Source of the DNA: Chrysomallon squamiferum
Taxonomy: Eukaryota; Mollusca; Gastropoda; Neomphalida; Peltospiridae
DNA length: 64,000 nucleotides
Assembly (NCBI GenBank): GCA_012295275.1
Contig: CM022665.1
Coordinates: 42,611,152 to 42,675,151 of the forward strand
Direction of reading: 5' to 3'
The notes beneath the pieces are model-generated. The model had not been told where the DNA came from, ran no database searches, and saw nothing but the letters and a program-made list of their open reading frames with translations. The position numbers and the translations under genes were made by a program. Position 1 is the stretch's first letter. Each line of letters opens with the position of its first letter. Shown here piece by piece: positions 1 to 13,699 of the stretch.

Positions 1-1355
1 TTTGTTCGCTGCAGTTGGTGCTCTTATTTTCAGTGAAGAAAACACTGAATTAACAATACAACAGTAGTTATTCGCCCTTGCTTTGTGAACATTCTATTCT
101 TTTTGTTTGAAACGGACGAGATTTTAATTGTAATGACGAGAAGAGAAATAAGGTGTTTCTTTAACACTGAAAGGCAACAGTGAAATAAAAGGATTTCTCA
201 ATAAAGTTTCTGAAATGTTATTTTTATTTATTTATTTGTTCTATGTCAGTCTTAATGTAATGCGTAAATAAAGTACAGCATCTTCAGAAAAGCGCTAGCT
301 ATGTATGTGTGCGCAAATTAATTGGTTTCATTTTTATGACTCCCACCTAGTGCGTACTGATTGTCATCATATTAAGATACTGGAGGCAAACAGTTATTAA
401 TTCTAACATACAGTAATCATTATGAGAAAACTAACAATAATTTTCTGTAAGCACATTGCATTAGACGGGAACACTCTCACCTCTGCTGTGTAGACGTCAC
501 AAGAAATAGCTCATCAGGGCTTATACCAACTATGAAAAAATGTGATCTTACAGCTATAAGACAGATGCTCCAGCCCATCACCATGTTTGTCACACCCATG
601 ACACTCCTATACTGTAGAATATAGACCCGCCGCTGGACAATTTTCTACGTAAATGATAATAATAATAAAAACAAATTATTACACAAATAACACGGCAGTA
701 AGCAGAGACATTGATTTCTCGTGCCATTAATTCGCTGTATATAGTATCGTTTTAAAAATTCAATTTAAAGAAATGTATATACACATATATGACTCATTTA
801 ATATTTTCCTTTGTTTGAAATTAGGTAAGCGTTTGGCACACGACAATGAAAATGAAATTAGAAATTTCATCGTTTTTGTCTATTTGTCCGCACGCCGTGG
901 GTTATTCATCACCTGCAATGCGACCGGCGCGAGTAAAACAATTCCGTGATGGCTAATCAGTGAAAGAGGACAACGGCGGAGCTCTTTATTAGTTTACAAA
1001 TGTAGTAATTCATTTCAGCCTTATTGTCAAACATCAATAAACTCCAGAACTAATAACATCTTCTCGTTTCTGTGCCGTTTGTCATTCAATATTTATCGAT
1101 TTTGTCAGAGACAGAGACGGTCTCATCTCTCGGCTATTGCACGTTCGAGGTATTAGGTGACGACGTTGCCGACTGCGACAACGGCTTGCGTCTCCAAGAT
1201 TGGAATCGTCGCCAGACAGAGCAAAAGGTATCGGTTTGCGAATTCAAACTCTTCGTATTGTAAAATACTGATTAATCACGTACTGAAAACTGGTTGCGAA
1301 AAGAAGTCACTGTAATTGTCATAGTAAAGACTGAATCTCAGGTTGAGAAGAAATC
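1..1355. other. Intergenic sequence, no gene recognised
   Basis: AT-rich sequence without a recognisable gene. The stretch from about 880 to 1260 is richer in G+C than its surroundings and holds a 63-codon + strand open frame (1072-1263) followed by a donor-like AAAAG/gtatcg. It could be a 5' exon or promoter-proximal segment of an unseen gene, but nothing in the peptide is recognisable and no partner exon was found. Confidence 0.4.
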
Positions 1356-1601
1356 CAGGGGCGGATCCGTGTGTTCAAAAGGGGACGTGAATGTAAATAT
1401 GTGTCCATGTAAAATCCATCCCGACCGATAGAAGTTAGCGTGAATTTTTTATTTTACTATCCAACGAATGGAAGCAAAAATGTTTATACATATACATACA
1501 CATATACACACGCACACCCATACAAACATATACCATCTACCTCTCTACAAATATACATATACCCATATTATAATAACACACACATAAACACACACACATA
1601 T

Positions 1602-1632
<31 letters not shown>

Positions 1633-1887
1633 CACACAGCCAGTAACACCTTTATACCATCATACATACACTTAGGCAGACACTCATACACTTACACATC
1701 ACATATATACATACACACTTAAAATACATCACATACACTTATATATATGATACACATATTTATACATATATACTCATAAACACACATACACACAGACACA
1801 AACATACATAACAAAACTTTCTGTAGGAGCGGGAGAGTCCACACCCTGACAGACCCTGACACACCCCTCTCGCCGGATCCGCCCCTG
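1356..1887. mobile_element. hAT-like non-autonomous DNA element (MITE)
   Basis: The segment starts with CAGGGGCGGATCCG and ends with the exact reverse complement of those 14 bases. The CAGGGGC start is typical of hAT-superfamily terminal inverted repeats. No transposase frame is present. The interior is mostly a CA/TACACA-rich tract (about 1485-1810), so the element is a MITE with an expanded internal microsatellite. hAT elements make 8-bp target duplications; the flanks aagaaatc and aacagact do not match, so the insertion is old or the boundary is slightly off. Confidence 0.6.
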
Positions 1888-2260
1888 AACAGACTCATCT
1901 TACAGCAGAGTTTGATTACAAAACGCCAGGCTAATTTGTCTTGCCGACCAGCCTCGTGTTTTGGAAGAGATTAATAAAATGAAATAATTAGTGTTTATTA
2001 ATATCAGTATATTGGAAATGGATACCAGAGTATCGGATAAACCATCATAATGAACAAGTGAATTGAAATATACAGCCTTAGAGAAAATTAACTCCTTTGA
2101 TAGGATCCAAGACGGTGAAGACTATATACCGTTAACATTCTGATATGATGGATGACTTTTCTGGGGTTTTTTATTATTTTTTTTTTATTTTCCCAGAACA
2201 TAATTTCTGTTTTATTGCTATTATCTTGCCAAGCTTTTGTTTGGCATTTCTTTTGTATCT

Positions 2261-2295
<35 letters not shown>

Positions 2296-3416
2296 TAGAG
2301 ATAAAAAACCAACAGTATTCTGAAAAAGACAGATTGAAAAATATATCGATATAAGCTATTAAACAAGTTAAGGGGGAAAAAAAGAGGAAGAAGAAAATAA
2401 ATAAATAAATAAAATGGAGAAAAAAAGATTTTAAAAGATTTAAGAGATAAATGAGTTTAGAAGAGATAATTGAGAATAGAGAAAAAAAAATGTAAAAAGT
2501 GAAAAATGGATAATGAAGAAGAATGTACCAAATTTTTATTTAATTATATGAGGTAAAATTTTCACTTCTTGAAAAGGAGAAAACGGATATGAAGCAGAAT
2601 ATATAAAAACTGTATATAACTGTATGAAATGAACATTTTTAATTATTGAAAAGTACTAAAAATAGAGAGGCAGAAGAATATACAGCAATATAATAACAAT
2701 ATAATATGCATGTATGTATATATATGTATATATATATATCTGACGGACCAAAACATTTTTGCTCTGAGAATACATCCTTCAAATTTGATAAAATAAAACG
2801 TAAAATAAAGAGGTAAATAAACAATTAAATAAATAAATATATAAATAAACAAACAAACAAACAAACAAACAAATAAATAAATAAATAAATAAATATATAT
2901 AATTCCACTAGATAATTAAAAGTTCCACAGTTTATTTTATGAACTGTCCTATACGGTTATTAAATGTTAAATACCATTTGGTATGACACACAAATAAACA
3001 GCTCAAATGTAATTACATCTTTCCCCGGATTCTTTGAGGGACAAAACACTGTGGACTGTCTGACTTAAACGATGATTTCTTAAACTGGTTTCAGCACAAG
3101 CAGGCACTGGTTTCGTGCCCAGTTTCAGAAAAATCGTTCATTCATATTCTGAGGTACAGGAGATACATGATTTAAAAAACAAACAAACAAACAAACAAAC
3201 AAATAAATAAATAAATAAATAAATAAATAAACGAACCAAAGAACGAACGAACGAACGAACAAACAATCAAACAATCAAACAAACAAACAAACAAACAAAC
3301 AAACAAATAAATAAATAAATAAATAAACAAATAAATCCAAAACACTGATTTTCATCACCTTTTTTCTGAGAATACATCCTTTGAAGTTTGATAAAATCAA
3401 ACGTAAAATAAAGGTA

Positions 3417-3487
<71 letters not shown>

Positions 3488-5788
3488 TAATAATAAAATT
3501 AAATCACCTATGAATTTTTAAATCTTTTAGGTCTTCAGATAACTCTGTTTTTTACGTCTAATCTGCATGGGTACGATGAAGCAAAAAGTTTGATAAACCC
3601 TTCACTAGACAGATGTTTGCTTGCGTCCGAGTTAAGCGTTCTAAAGCTGAGTAGAAAAAGTTAATCAAATCTTTAGGAGGAACAATCATTGTTATTAAAT
3701 TCCTAAAGCATCCAACAACTTTAACTGTTTTCAATCTCAGTTTCGTATTCATATAACGGTTTTACTGCAAGATTTACAAAAATAGTTTTGAACTTCAGAT
3801 GCCATTAAAAACCCACTGAAGACAAAGAATACTGATCATATTTCCGTATTTATACAAATCCAAGATTCGAGATATTCTCAGAATCTGGATTCCTGTCTCC
3901 TAGACCCAAATATGTGAACTGCAACATTTTCTATAATTTTATTTATCTATTTATTTATTTATTTAGTATTATTATTTTTATTATTATTAGTTGTTGTTGT
4001 TGTTGTTGTTGTTATTATTATTATTATTAATATTTTGTTGAAAATTCATCATAATGTAATGAAATGTGTTTTATTTTTAATTTCAAATTAACAGCAACGC
4101 AAATATCCATCTGTCCTTGGAAGTTAAAGGTGAAAACCAATGAGGTAAAATAAATCACGCTACAAATGTAGTTTCACTGGTCTGCCAGGACTAATCAGCT
4201 CCGACTTCCTGGAAAGGAAAACTGAACACTGATTGGTCCAATATTTATATTTCACGTTTTTGATTGGTCCATTCGCAAATGTCATAAATAATCCTGTATT
4301 GAAACATCCATTTGTCAGTAACCTTCTCATATCTGGTCCGATTTAAAAATTTCTGAGTTCTGTGCAAGTAAGAAAACGTGTTCAACACTGCTACGTTAAT
4401 GAACTGATATTTAACGGCATTTGTCAGATTACGTTTTCTTCTTTTGCAAAGAACAAATAAAATAAAAATGGAAAATAACAGAATGAAATGACAGAAAAAA
4501 AAAAAATAATAATAAAAATAAAAATAATAAGAAAAAACATTGTTCATGTTTTAACGTTTAGATTACTGAATTATTATTATTTTTTTTTTCAGTAAATTAC
4601 GAATTTATAATAATTTATTTATTTATTTATTTATTTACTTTAGCCTGCGGCAAACTACATGTAGCGCTTTCCAGACTGGCGCACAGTAATTTTGACTTTT
4701 GTTACAATCACATACAGTGAGATATTCTTTTATTAATTTATTTCGACTATGTTCAAAGGTTACACATTTCTACACAATAAACAAATGAATGTTTAGTTTT
4801 TATTCGAAATAACAATAAATTTGAAGTTTGCTCGTTTTGTGCAAACTTTCACTAAATACGAAATCACCATACTTTTATTTGTTAATTTGGTGTTATGATG
4901 GCTGTTTGGTGTTTTTCACACTCATACGAAGCTGAATCGCGTTGGACACGGTTTTTGGCGCCGAGCGAGGAATAATTTATATTTGAACATTTTTAACAAA
5001 CTGGAGGCACCCGAGACATCAGATTCTGCAACTTCCGAAAAGGGAGTTTACTCTAATTGAACCAGCTCGATCGACCATAAGAAGCATTAGACAAAGGTCG
5101 ATAAAATAGAACAAAATAAACAAAAACCTCGTGTACTCAGCAGCAATTTTTGAGTCCGGACATTAAACAGTTTAGAAAACTGCTGTGAATCTAATCACGA
5201 CTATATTAAATGCTGTAAACATAACCATTGACAAGTTTACGATGAATAATAAATGTGTATACATTACAAATAATGACTCGGATAGCAGAAACAGCCCGTG
5301 ATTTTATAAATGGTTATTGTATCAATTAACAGATAGATTATATACATAAAAACAACGACGACAACTATGAGGTTATCAAAATTCGCGATCTTTGGTCCGT
5401 AACAGATGGTTTTAGTAATTGAGAGTAAGTATATCATATTTCAGAGTGAATTAATTTGTGTTCGTTCACCTTCTATTAACCTATATATATATATATATAT
5501 ATAAAATCAGGTACAGTGATTTTATTAGATTTCAGTTATACATTTTTCAAATGCTTATGATGATAATACAGTATCACCAATCACTGTGTTATTCTTGACT
5601 AAATGCTGCAATGATTTATGTTTAAATCCCACTAACAAAGAAAGAAAAAAATCATATAAATAAATAAAATGTTTTAGACAGACGTTTGATACTAATAATA
5701 AATAAATAAATAACAATAATGGGATGAACTATTATTATTATTATTATTATAAATTAAGCTTTCCGCTCATCCCGCCTAAGTTAAAAAT
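1888..5788. other. Intergenic, simple-repeat-rich
   Basis: No supported gene. It contains a poly-A run at about 2268-2295, AAAT/AAAC tetranucleotide tracts (2820-2895 and 3177-3335), an AAT/TTA trinucleotide tract (3418-3500), and TTAT/GTT tracts at 3940-4030. Open frames here come mostly from the repeats. A 64-codon minus-strand frame at 3558-3752 is not repeat-derived but matches nothing I recognise and lacks a neighbour. Confidence 0.5.
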
Positions 5789-5880
5789 CACCTTCACAGT
5801 TTCAGTAAATTAGTTAATGGAATCATTTAATATATTATTAAAAAATTCCATTTACTAATTTACTGGAATTGTTAGGGTGG
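5789..5880. repeat. Foldback (inverted) repeat, about 35-bp arms
   Basis: The left arm 5789-5823 and right arm 5845-5880 are imperfect reverse complements separated by about 21 AT-rich bases. The inner 21 bases of each arm differ at only one position; the outer parts differ more. This could be a small foldback MITE or a stem-loop; no coding potential. Confidence 0.55.
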
Positions 5881-7600
5881 CAAAAACAGTTTGTTGTTTT
5901 AGCTGGGAAAACTAAATCTACAGTTACATTAGTGAGACAAGAACAATATTTGGATTATGTGTATGTACATCAGACAGACACGGCTTATCAAATAACAAGA
6001 TAAAACACCAGCTTTGCTTCAGCAAGCAGACGTAACAAATCAAACACGTTGATAACTGAGAAATCACAATTAACCAATCAAACACTTGAACACCAAGTTA
6101 ACTATTCAAAGCACTGAACGACTATTAACAACAACAACGACAATAATAATAACAATTAACAATAATAATACTGTAACAAAAATAATAATACAGTATCAAC
6201 AACAACAACAACAGAAACAACAATAATAGACAGACAGACAGACACAATATTAATATTTTAATCAGAGCGAGGGGTTGTGAAGGACGTCTACGACAGGCAC
6301 GCTTTCTGACAGGCCAGAGGGTTATGTCTGTCGCAGAACAACAATAATAATAACATATGCATAATTTATATAGTTTCCCCTGGACCCTGGGAAAATAGCA
6401 GTGGGAAAATATATACATGGCAAGATGTATGCATCTTTATCTAGTGAGTGGTTCACCTAGAGAGGGTCTGTACAGAATTGCAATAGTTAAAGCAGGAAAG
6501 GTGTATTATCCATAGGTTACAGAAGTTAAAGTAAGTTCAGATGTTTAGAAGTGAAAAAGAAAAGATGTAAGAAGGATGATGCTTGCATAATGCCATTTTG
6601 GTAATGTCATGGTAGAAGATTATGAAAATTAACCAATCACTTTTTTTTCCTCATATATATTTTAATTACCTAATCGGTACAAAACGACGAAGAATACGAA
6701 GACGAAATCTTACAACAAAATCAAATTATAAGTAAAAAATACATTTATATGTACAAACATTTACAATTTTTAAAAAATGTTTTTTTTTTTTTTTTTTTGA
6801 AGATCCAAAGAAAAATAAGTATTTATCAACACGTGTTATAGTGGCCATAGTATGAAGTATAACTGATATGAATAACGTTTACCGTACTCATTCTCATAAT
6901 AACCAAATACATAAATTTATAAACAATAATTAAAATATAGAGGAATGGTGTAAAGCATCAAACTAGTAATCATTTCACGAAGACAAAGATTCTTTATAGT
7001 CTAAAATAAAACAAATAAAATAATAAATGCATAGCAGATATTTATTTTCTAAATAAATAAATAAATAAAATAAAATAAAATAAGCAGTCTTTTTTTTATG
7101 ACATACTAAGGTTTATATTTAAGATTAACCTTACTTAAGATCTCTAAAGTAATTAACTTCTATAAATATTATAAGTTTAATTTTTTTTTTCACATTTGTT
7201 TTAGAAAATGTATGAAAAAGGAAAATGGCTTGTCTCCATTGAAATTTGTTTTAAGATTTGTTTGCTATTAGTGAACTGCATAAGCCGAGTAAAATAATGC
7301 TTAAACTGAACAAATGTTTGATTTTTTTGCTTGTCAGAGCAGTTTAAAAAAAAAAAAAAAAAAAAAATCCTTTCTAAGCTGAGTTAAGCGATATTCATTA
7401 AATAAAATAAAAACATAAAATAATGATTATTATTATTTAACGAATGTACATTAAATGGATGTAGCCACAATACAATAAACCAATCACAGATCTGAGCCGT
7501 TAGCGCCTACCTCAGTTATCCTATTAGAGTCCTGAACGAATTGTACACGTGTTTTAACTGTCTGTCAGTATTTAACACACAAGTTACAAACGAACGTGAA
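5881..7600. other. Intergenic sequence upstream of the receptor gene
   Basis: AT-rich, with poly-A/T runs and AAAT tracts. I see no gene here. The open frame at 6125-6418 on the minus strand is largely from CAA/AAT trinucleotide tracts. Confidence 0.5.
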
Positions 7601-7612
7601 ATCAAAGTCAAA

Positions 7613-7656
7613 TATACAGCGGCTCCAGTGAGTAGCGTTCAGTTAGACAGAGCCAG
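7613..7656 (+). promoter_or_regulatory. Core promoter and 5' non-coding exon of the receptor gene
   Basis: A TATA-like TATACA at 7613-7618 lies about 28 bases before an initiator-like TCAGTT (7639-7644), the expected spacing for RNA polymerase II. A strong donor, CCAG/gtaagt, follows at 7656/7657. The matching acceptor is the polypyrimidine-cag at 8454, ten bases before the receptor ATG. This gives a short 5' UTR exon (about 7641-7656) and an intron of 797 bases that contains a (TC)n tract at 8283-8345. Inferred from motifs only. Confidence 0.5.
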
Positions 7657-8278
7657 GTAAGTTTCTTTTTCTTTCTGTTCCCAGGTTTATTCAGGGTCAT
7701 CAGTACAGCACAGTGATTAGTTCAAGTCTAATACACTGACTAAGATGCTACTGCGTTTGCGATAATTGACGCTGAAATTATTAAAGTTTATAAACAATTT
7801 TTTTAAAATAATTACAGTGTAGTTCATAAGTGCAGGTAAATGACACAGACATTGAAATTACACTGATATGTGTAGTAAATATCATCTGTAACTTTATCAT
7901 TCAAACTTATTTCCAATTCTTTTAGGATTTTTGATCTTACCATCATCTATAAGGATATAATTCAAAATCATTTCGTATTGCTTTGGGATCTTTGATCTTA
8001 CCAGCATAGATCATTTTATCGTTCAAACAGACTTATATTGCTTAAGGATCTGACAGTGATAATTTAATTAATAAATTATATATTTCGAACAAATGATCTT
8101 TTGTAGATACTTTCTCACGAGTATGCAATCGCAGTCGATCACCTTCTTGTTGGATCGGGAAATAGAAGTTAAAAAACCCCCAACATGAATAAAATAAATA
8201 CTTTATTAATTTTTAAAACTTTCCTGTGTATGTTGAAACAAAACGATGATCTTCGTGTAACAGTTTCATAGTTTATAA

Positions 8279-8282
<4 letters not shown>

Positions 8283-8345
<63 letters not shown>
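8283..8345. repeat. (TC)n microsatellite
   Basis: About 31 uninterrupted TC dinucleotides in the 5' UTR intron of the receptor gene. The arginine/glutamate-rich minus-strand frame across it is an artefact of the repeat. Confidence 0.95.
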
Positions 8346-8349
<4 letters not shown>

Positions 8350-8464
8350 GTAGCTCTGTATATTGTGTGCATAACGTTTATTTAAAGATACTTCATTTTT
8401 TTTTATTATTATTTTTTTAACCTGTTATTGATATTTTAATTTTTTTTTTTTCAGAATTAGCATC

Positions 8465-9790
8465 ATGTCTGTGTGGGTATACATCCTAATTTTTCAATTA
8501 TCATGGCGGATTTACTCCACCCAGGAGAATCGCAGTGCAGTTGCGTCCCTTATCATCTCTCTTCAACAGAAATACTGTGTAGACAGAAGCTGCAAGACGT
8601 CAAACAGTACTCAGGAAATGTATCCTCCTTTCTCCTGTCCTCCTTGTTACGAATGCTCTTGTGAAAAAGACTGCGTGATTTTCGGAGACTGCTGCCCGGA
8701 TCTTCACATTGGACCGAGCCACTATTCATTTCAGTGTCTTGATATCCCGTTCATGACCGGAAGGAAGGAGAGATATTTTATTCTGAAAACCTGCAGTCAG
8801 ACTGATACAAACTACAGTGAAGTGCTTGCCGAGAAATGCCACAACTTTCGACTTGATCCCACAGGCGACTATCTTACAACGGCAACCGTGACGTCTGCAG
8901 CAGGGGTAACGGCTAACATCACCTTCGGGAACAGATTTTGTGCGGAATGTCACGGCGTCGGCGACTCTGTTCCCTGGAACATCATGGTGGACTGCGCGGT
9001 AACACCTCAGTCGAGCGACGTCATTAACGTTGAGGAATTTTTAAAATGGGCGACAGAAGCTTGTTCTGTTGGTTTTGTACCACCTCCTCAGTTTAGACGC
9101 GGCATCAGACGATGTAAAGTGCTGGAATCGGAACTGATCTCTTCATGTAACGGAACTGCGAGTCCCGGCGTTTACAATGAAACCATAGCACAAGCTTGTT
9201 CTGCGTACTACAACCCGCTCATTCAGGGCAAATACAGAAATATGTTCTGTTACCTCTGCAGTGGACAGGCTGAGAGAGATCTGCAGTTTCTTGTCGAGTG
9301 CGACGAGGCTGTGAGGTGGAGTGTACAACCTTTCTCGGCGATTTTAAACTTCGAAGCTGTGCAGAAGTCCAAAGCACAGACTAATAAATGTATGGACGAT
9401 GATTTCGAAGATAGCATTTCAGTAAGTTGATGTATTTGACACACACACACACACACACACACATGCATGTATTTATACATATATTATACATTTATATATT
9501 ATTATGGATACATATTTGTATATTTTAACAACAACAAAGAAATAATTTAATAATAATAAAAAAAATTAATAAGAAAAAAAACAGCTATTTGGTATAAAAC
9601 TTACGATTAAGATACACGACTAAATAATTATACTTCTGTCGATTAGCAATAAAATACTTTTAATGTCAGCCTTCCCACAGAAAGGAAAGATAATACTACG
9701 GTCTATGATAATCTGAGCAGGGAAATGTTGCGATGGGAATTAGCCTAAAGGAGACCTCTGAGAAGATTATCTTCTATTTATCTGTGGCAG

Positions 9791-9825
<35 letters not shown>

Positions 9826-12800
9826 TCCGGAATCACTTGGGACCAACCATATATACCGTTTTATAAAAATTAAAATGACATGAAAAAGAATGAATGAGAT
9901 TTTTGAATTTGCCGGTCGTTACTCTCTGGTGAAATGTTGGTTTCGTATGGCTGCTGATCGCTACGTTTTAAAATGTCAAATGCATAGCCAGGGCTCATTG
10001 GGTGTGGGGGGTGTCGACTTGGGCGAAATACTCGCTTTACTTTTAACCCACGCCAAAGTCTAAGTCGCCTTATTTTTTCTTTAAAATGTATTTATTTATT
10101 ATTATTATTATTATATTCTACTTGAATGTTGAAAGTACCTACATTTTGCCTCCATTTTTGTCCAACGATGACGTGAAAAGATTTTGTGATTGGCCAGCGC
10201 TATGTGACCAACTGAATGAAGAGCTGCAAAATACATTGTTTTACAGCTGTGATTAGAGGCTGACAATAAATACAGTTCTTTTAAACTTTTACACAAATTA
10301 AATTAACTGAAATGGACATGATAACTGACTGCACGGAATTACTTGTACAGTAAAGATTACAATTAACAAACCAACGTAAGTGAAGGTCCAGGACAGGAGA
10401 AAGCAGGCTGCAAATAATCATACAGAAACATAACAATAAAACTTTTGTTAAATAATTTGACCACCTATGGCATGAGTCTGTATGCAATATTTTGTTTAAG
10501 GCATTTTTAAAAAAAATTATTTATTATAAACATGTTTACATGTAAGATATTTAATTTTATGTTTGTGACAATGGCTTGGTTATTGTCTCATTTCGTGCTA
10601 ACGTGTCTAAACGAAGAAATTACTTCTCCCTAGTTTTCTAACCTAGAATGAACCCCGCATAATTAAATCTTTCTGTTTATACAGTGGATTTGATAAAAAC
10701 TCTTCTATTAATTTGGCTTTAGAAAGTTCGATACATTGCCGTTTTTTTAGGTTGCTCTGCCATTAAAACTACTTCAGTAAGACAATGCAACATCTGCGCC
10801 ATGCGTATATATATGTTAGGCTTGTGCTTTTGACACTAAATCAAAATGAGTGAATTCACTTAGATATCAGCACATACTAATAATCATTATGCTGCATGTA
10901 GTAATTTCAAGAAGCATGATATCATTATTTATTAAGCCTTCAAAGAAGTGCGATCATTTCTCCGTCGTCTAATTACGTGCAAATTGAAATGTTCGTACTT
11001 GCAAAATTGTGTGGCTATGTTGACAAAACTAATTATACAACGTTTGTTTTGTTTAGGAATTTACACCCGAAATCCGAAGAAGACAATAAAAGTGTTTTTA
11101 TTATCATACATTCTAGGATTACAGTATAGAGAAGAATGCATTACAGAAATATAATAACAAAAATGACAATGTTCATAATAGATTAATGATAGCTGACCGA
11201 CACTTTGAAATGATGCCGGTTTATGTGTGTACATAATCTAATGTTTAATATTTATGATAATTAAGATCATAATTACCATTATTATTTTTATTTTTATTAC
11301 ATCAGATAGATTACAAATCACAGCCCTGTTAAAATATCTCTGTATAACTAACGTTATCTAACATGCACATAATCTTATCTATAACAATAAATATTTCCTT
11401 TATTGCAGAAAGTATGTCGCAAAATCTTGTGTCCATCGCTTCAGCAGTGGAAGGGAGGTAACTGTAGATACTTCATTGACTCGGCGAAAGGGATTTTAAT
11501 CAAAATGGAAATGATTATGATTCCTTTGTCGCTTTTGGAAATGGAACTGTTTCTTTTCGATAAAACGTTAATAAATGCTGTACGGGAAAAAATACCTTGG
11601 GATTTTTATGTACTTAAAATATCTGTCCAGTTAGCTCTCCAGCCTGAAAAAGTCGACAACCCCAGGAACGACTATTACAATGAAACTACTACGACAACAC
11701 TCCCGATGCCAGACACTTATACAGTTGTTTTCGTCAAAGTGTCTATTATTGTTACTGCAGCGTCTCCTGTCTCCATGTCCAAAACAAAGAAAAGCCTTCT
11801 CGATTTTCAGTACGAGAAATTTACTGTAGGAATCAGAAGATTCGCAGCTCTCCCCTCGGTTTATTTTGACATCCAGTCTCTGAATTTGTCTGTGAGTCCT
11901 AACATGTTAGAGACTGATACGTTTGAAGATGATGGGATTCAGATGTTGTCGACTGCAGCAATTCTTGACATCCCGTATCCTTATCTCCAGTGTCCTCACG
12001 TAGAATTCAAAGACGACGAATATGAAAGACTTCCAAACGGATCATTGCTTGTCGTTCCTGATTCGCTTTACGTGTACGATCCTCATTTTGAAATAACCAA
12101 TTCTTCAAAACTTCGAGTCTGTGTTGATCATCTCCGTCACCAAATAGACCAGAAAAAAACTTTGAATAGCAAAGACAGGAACGACGTACTCAATTTAAAC
12201 CTGTCTGATCGAACGATTACAACTGTCACTGCAGTGTTTCTAGGTCTCAGCTTGCTGTGTCTTTTCCTCACCTTTCTGACTCATTGTCTTTTCGCAGATT
12301 TGAGGACTCTGCCAGGAATCAACTTGATGTTCCTCACCTCGTCTTTGTTTGTGTCCCAGGCTCTCTACCTGTTCGGTGCTGGCGCCACGGACGACGAATT
12401 CATATGCAGAATCATCGGCATCGTCATCCACTACAGTTGGCTGGTGACATTTGCTTGGATGAACGTCTGCTCCTTCCACGTCTTCAGAGTGTTCAAAAAC
12501 CTGTTTTCTGCCCTTGGCTTTAATGATAAAAAAGTAACTATCATCGTCAGATATGCGCTTTTTTCATACATCGTCCCCGGCGTCATTGTTGTACTCAACA
12601 TCCTTATTCATTATTACGTTTTGCACCAACAGTCGCTTGGATACAGCGAAGGAGGGAATATTTGTTTCATTACATCAGGACTCGCGTCAGTTCTCTCCTT
12701 TGGTATTCCTGCAGGTCTCACAGTTCTTATGTCTTCAGTCTTCTTCATCTACACATGCGTGGTGCTTCACAAAACATCCAAAGAGAGGCAGACGGTGGGC

Positions 12801-13097
12801 AAAAAGGAGAGCATTCCTGTGTTTCGATTCTTCAAACTGACGTCAATTACTGGACTGTCCTGGTTGTTTGGATTCCTCGGGTCAGTATTAAAAGTTGAAA
12901 TCCTGGCCTATGTGTTCATCATTTTGGCTGGAGGGCAGGGTTTGCTCATCTTTCTGTCCTTCACGTGCACAAAGATCGTGTGGAAGAAATGCACGGCTTG
13001 CATCTGTCAAGTGAGAAGAAAGAAAGAAACAGAGAATTTGTCTCACTTTACAAGCGGCGCAGTGGACAGTTCGTCCACAGAACAAACCATGACATGA
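8465..13097 (+). CDS. Methuselah-like (class B/adhesion-type) 7TM receptor with SMB-like N-terminus
   Basis: Two coding exons, 8465-9421 (319 codons) and 11409-13097 (562 codons plus TGA), join in phase 0 across TTTCA/gtaagt and tttattgcag, giving 881 aa. Residues 1 to about 18 form a signal peptide. Cysteines at 58, 61, 64, 66, 70, 76 and 77 (ending DCCPD) fit a somatomedin-B-like knot. The long ectodomain is cysteine-rich and has several N-glycosylation sequons (NRS, NST, NIT, NGT, NET). Seven hydrophobic helices run from about residue 588 to 840, with the LRTLPG loop after TM1 that is typical of mollusc Methuselah-like receptors, then a short basic cytoplasmic tail. It should act at the plasma membrane and couple to G proteins; the ligand is unknown. 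I see no GPS cleavage motif (HL/T) before TM1, so it is closer to Methuselah-like than to canonical adhesion receptors. The ATG is chosen because it precedes the signal peptide and follows the 5' acceptor. Gene name not assigned. Confidence 0.88.
9422..11408 (+). other. Intron of the receptor gene
   Basis: A 1,987-base intron bounded by gtaagt and cag. It holds CA microsatellites (9441-9463 and 9798-9825) and otherwise unremarkable AT-rich sequence; none of its small open frames is supported. Confidence 0.8.
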
Positions 13098-13132
13098 AAA
13101 CATTATCATAACAGACAGACAATAGTTATTTG

Positions 13133-13145
13133 AATAAACAATAAA
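13133..13145 (+). terminator. Polyadenylation signals of the receptor gene
   Basis: Two AATAAA hexamers (13133-13138 and 13140-13145) sit about 40 bases after the receptor stop codon, giving a very short 3' UTR. No transcript end is visible, so use is inferred. Confidence 0.55.
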
Positions 13146-13295
13146 ATATTGAAATGATGTTTTTTTTTTGTTGTATTTTTTTAAACGAAAAAAAAAAAAA
13201 AAAAAAACCTGAAAGAAATCAGATTTTTACACCTAGCACACATCTTAGAACATGATATATATTTTAATTAACAAAATTTATTTTTTATTTAATAT

Positions 13296-13660
13296 TTATT
13301 TTTGGCATGATGGATCTTATTAAAGGCAATAAATAGCTGTCACCAGCTATGATGGGAAGAAAATTATTTTTTATTATGATCACAAGCTTCCTTTGACTGA
13401 CATTCACATAACTGTCCATCAGAGATCAACAGCCTGACAAACTGAATGTGGAAGGAAAAACACTGCAGATTAAGAGAAAGTGCAATACTGGACAAAATGG
13501 TGTTTAGCGTCATGATGCAGACAGTCATTTCTACTCACAAGAATTTTACTTTCAATGAAGGTAAAAATGTCACAAGACATTCTCTCTGGAAGTCACTGAA
13601 AGTTCACTGCATTTCCAGTAGAGTTTGTGCAAGAATTCACTCAATCGTTAAAAAAAAAAA

Positions 13661-13699
<39 letters not shown>

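Noticed and set aside
8169-8372. Arg/Glu-rich open frame on the minus strand
   Set aside because: It is the translation of a (TC)n microsatellite in an intron; the same applies to 52597-52833.
12240-13109. Several open frames in other frames of the receptor's second exon
   Set aside because: They overlap the strongly supported receptor frame and show no domain of their own.
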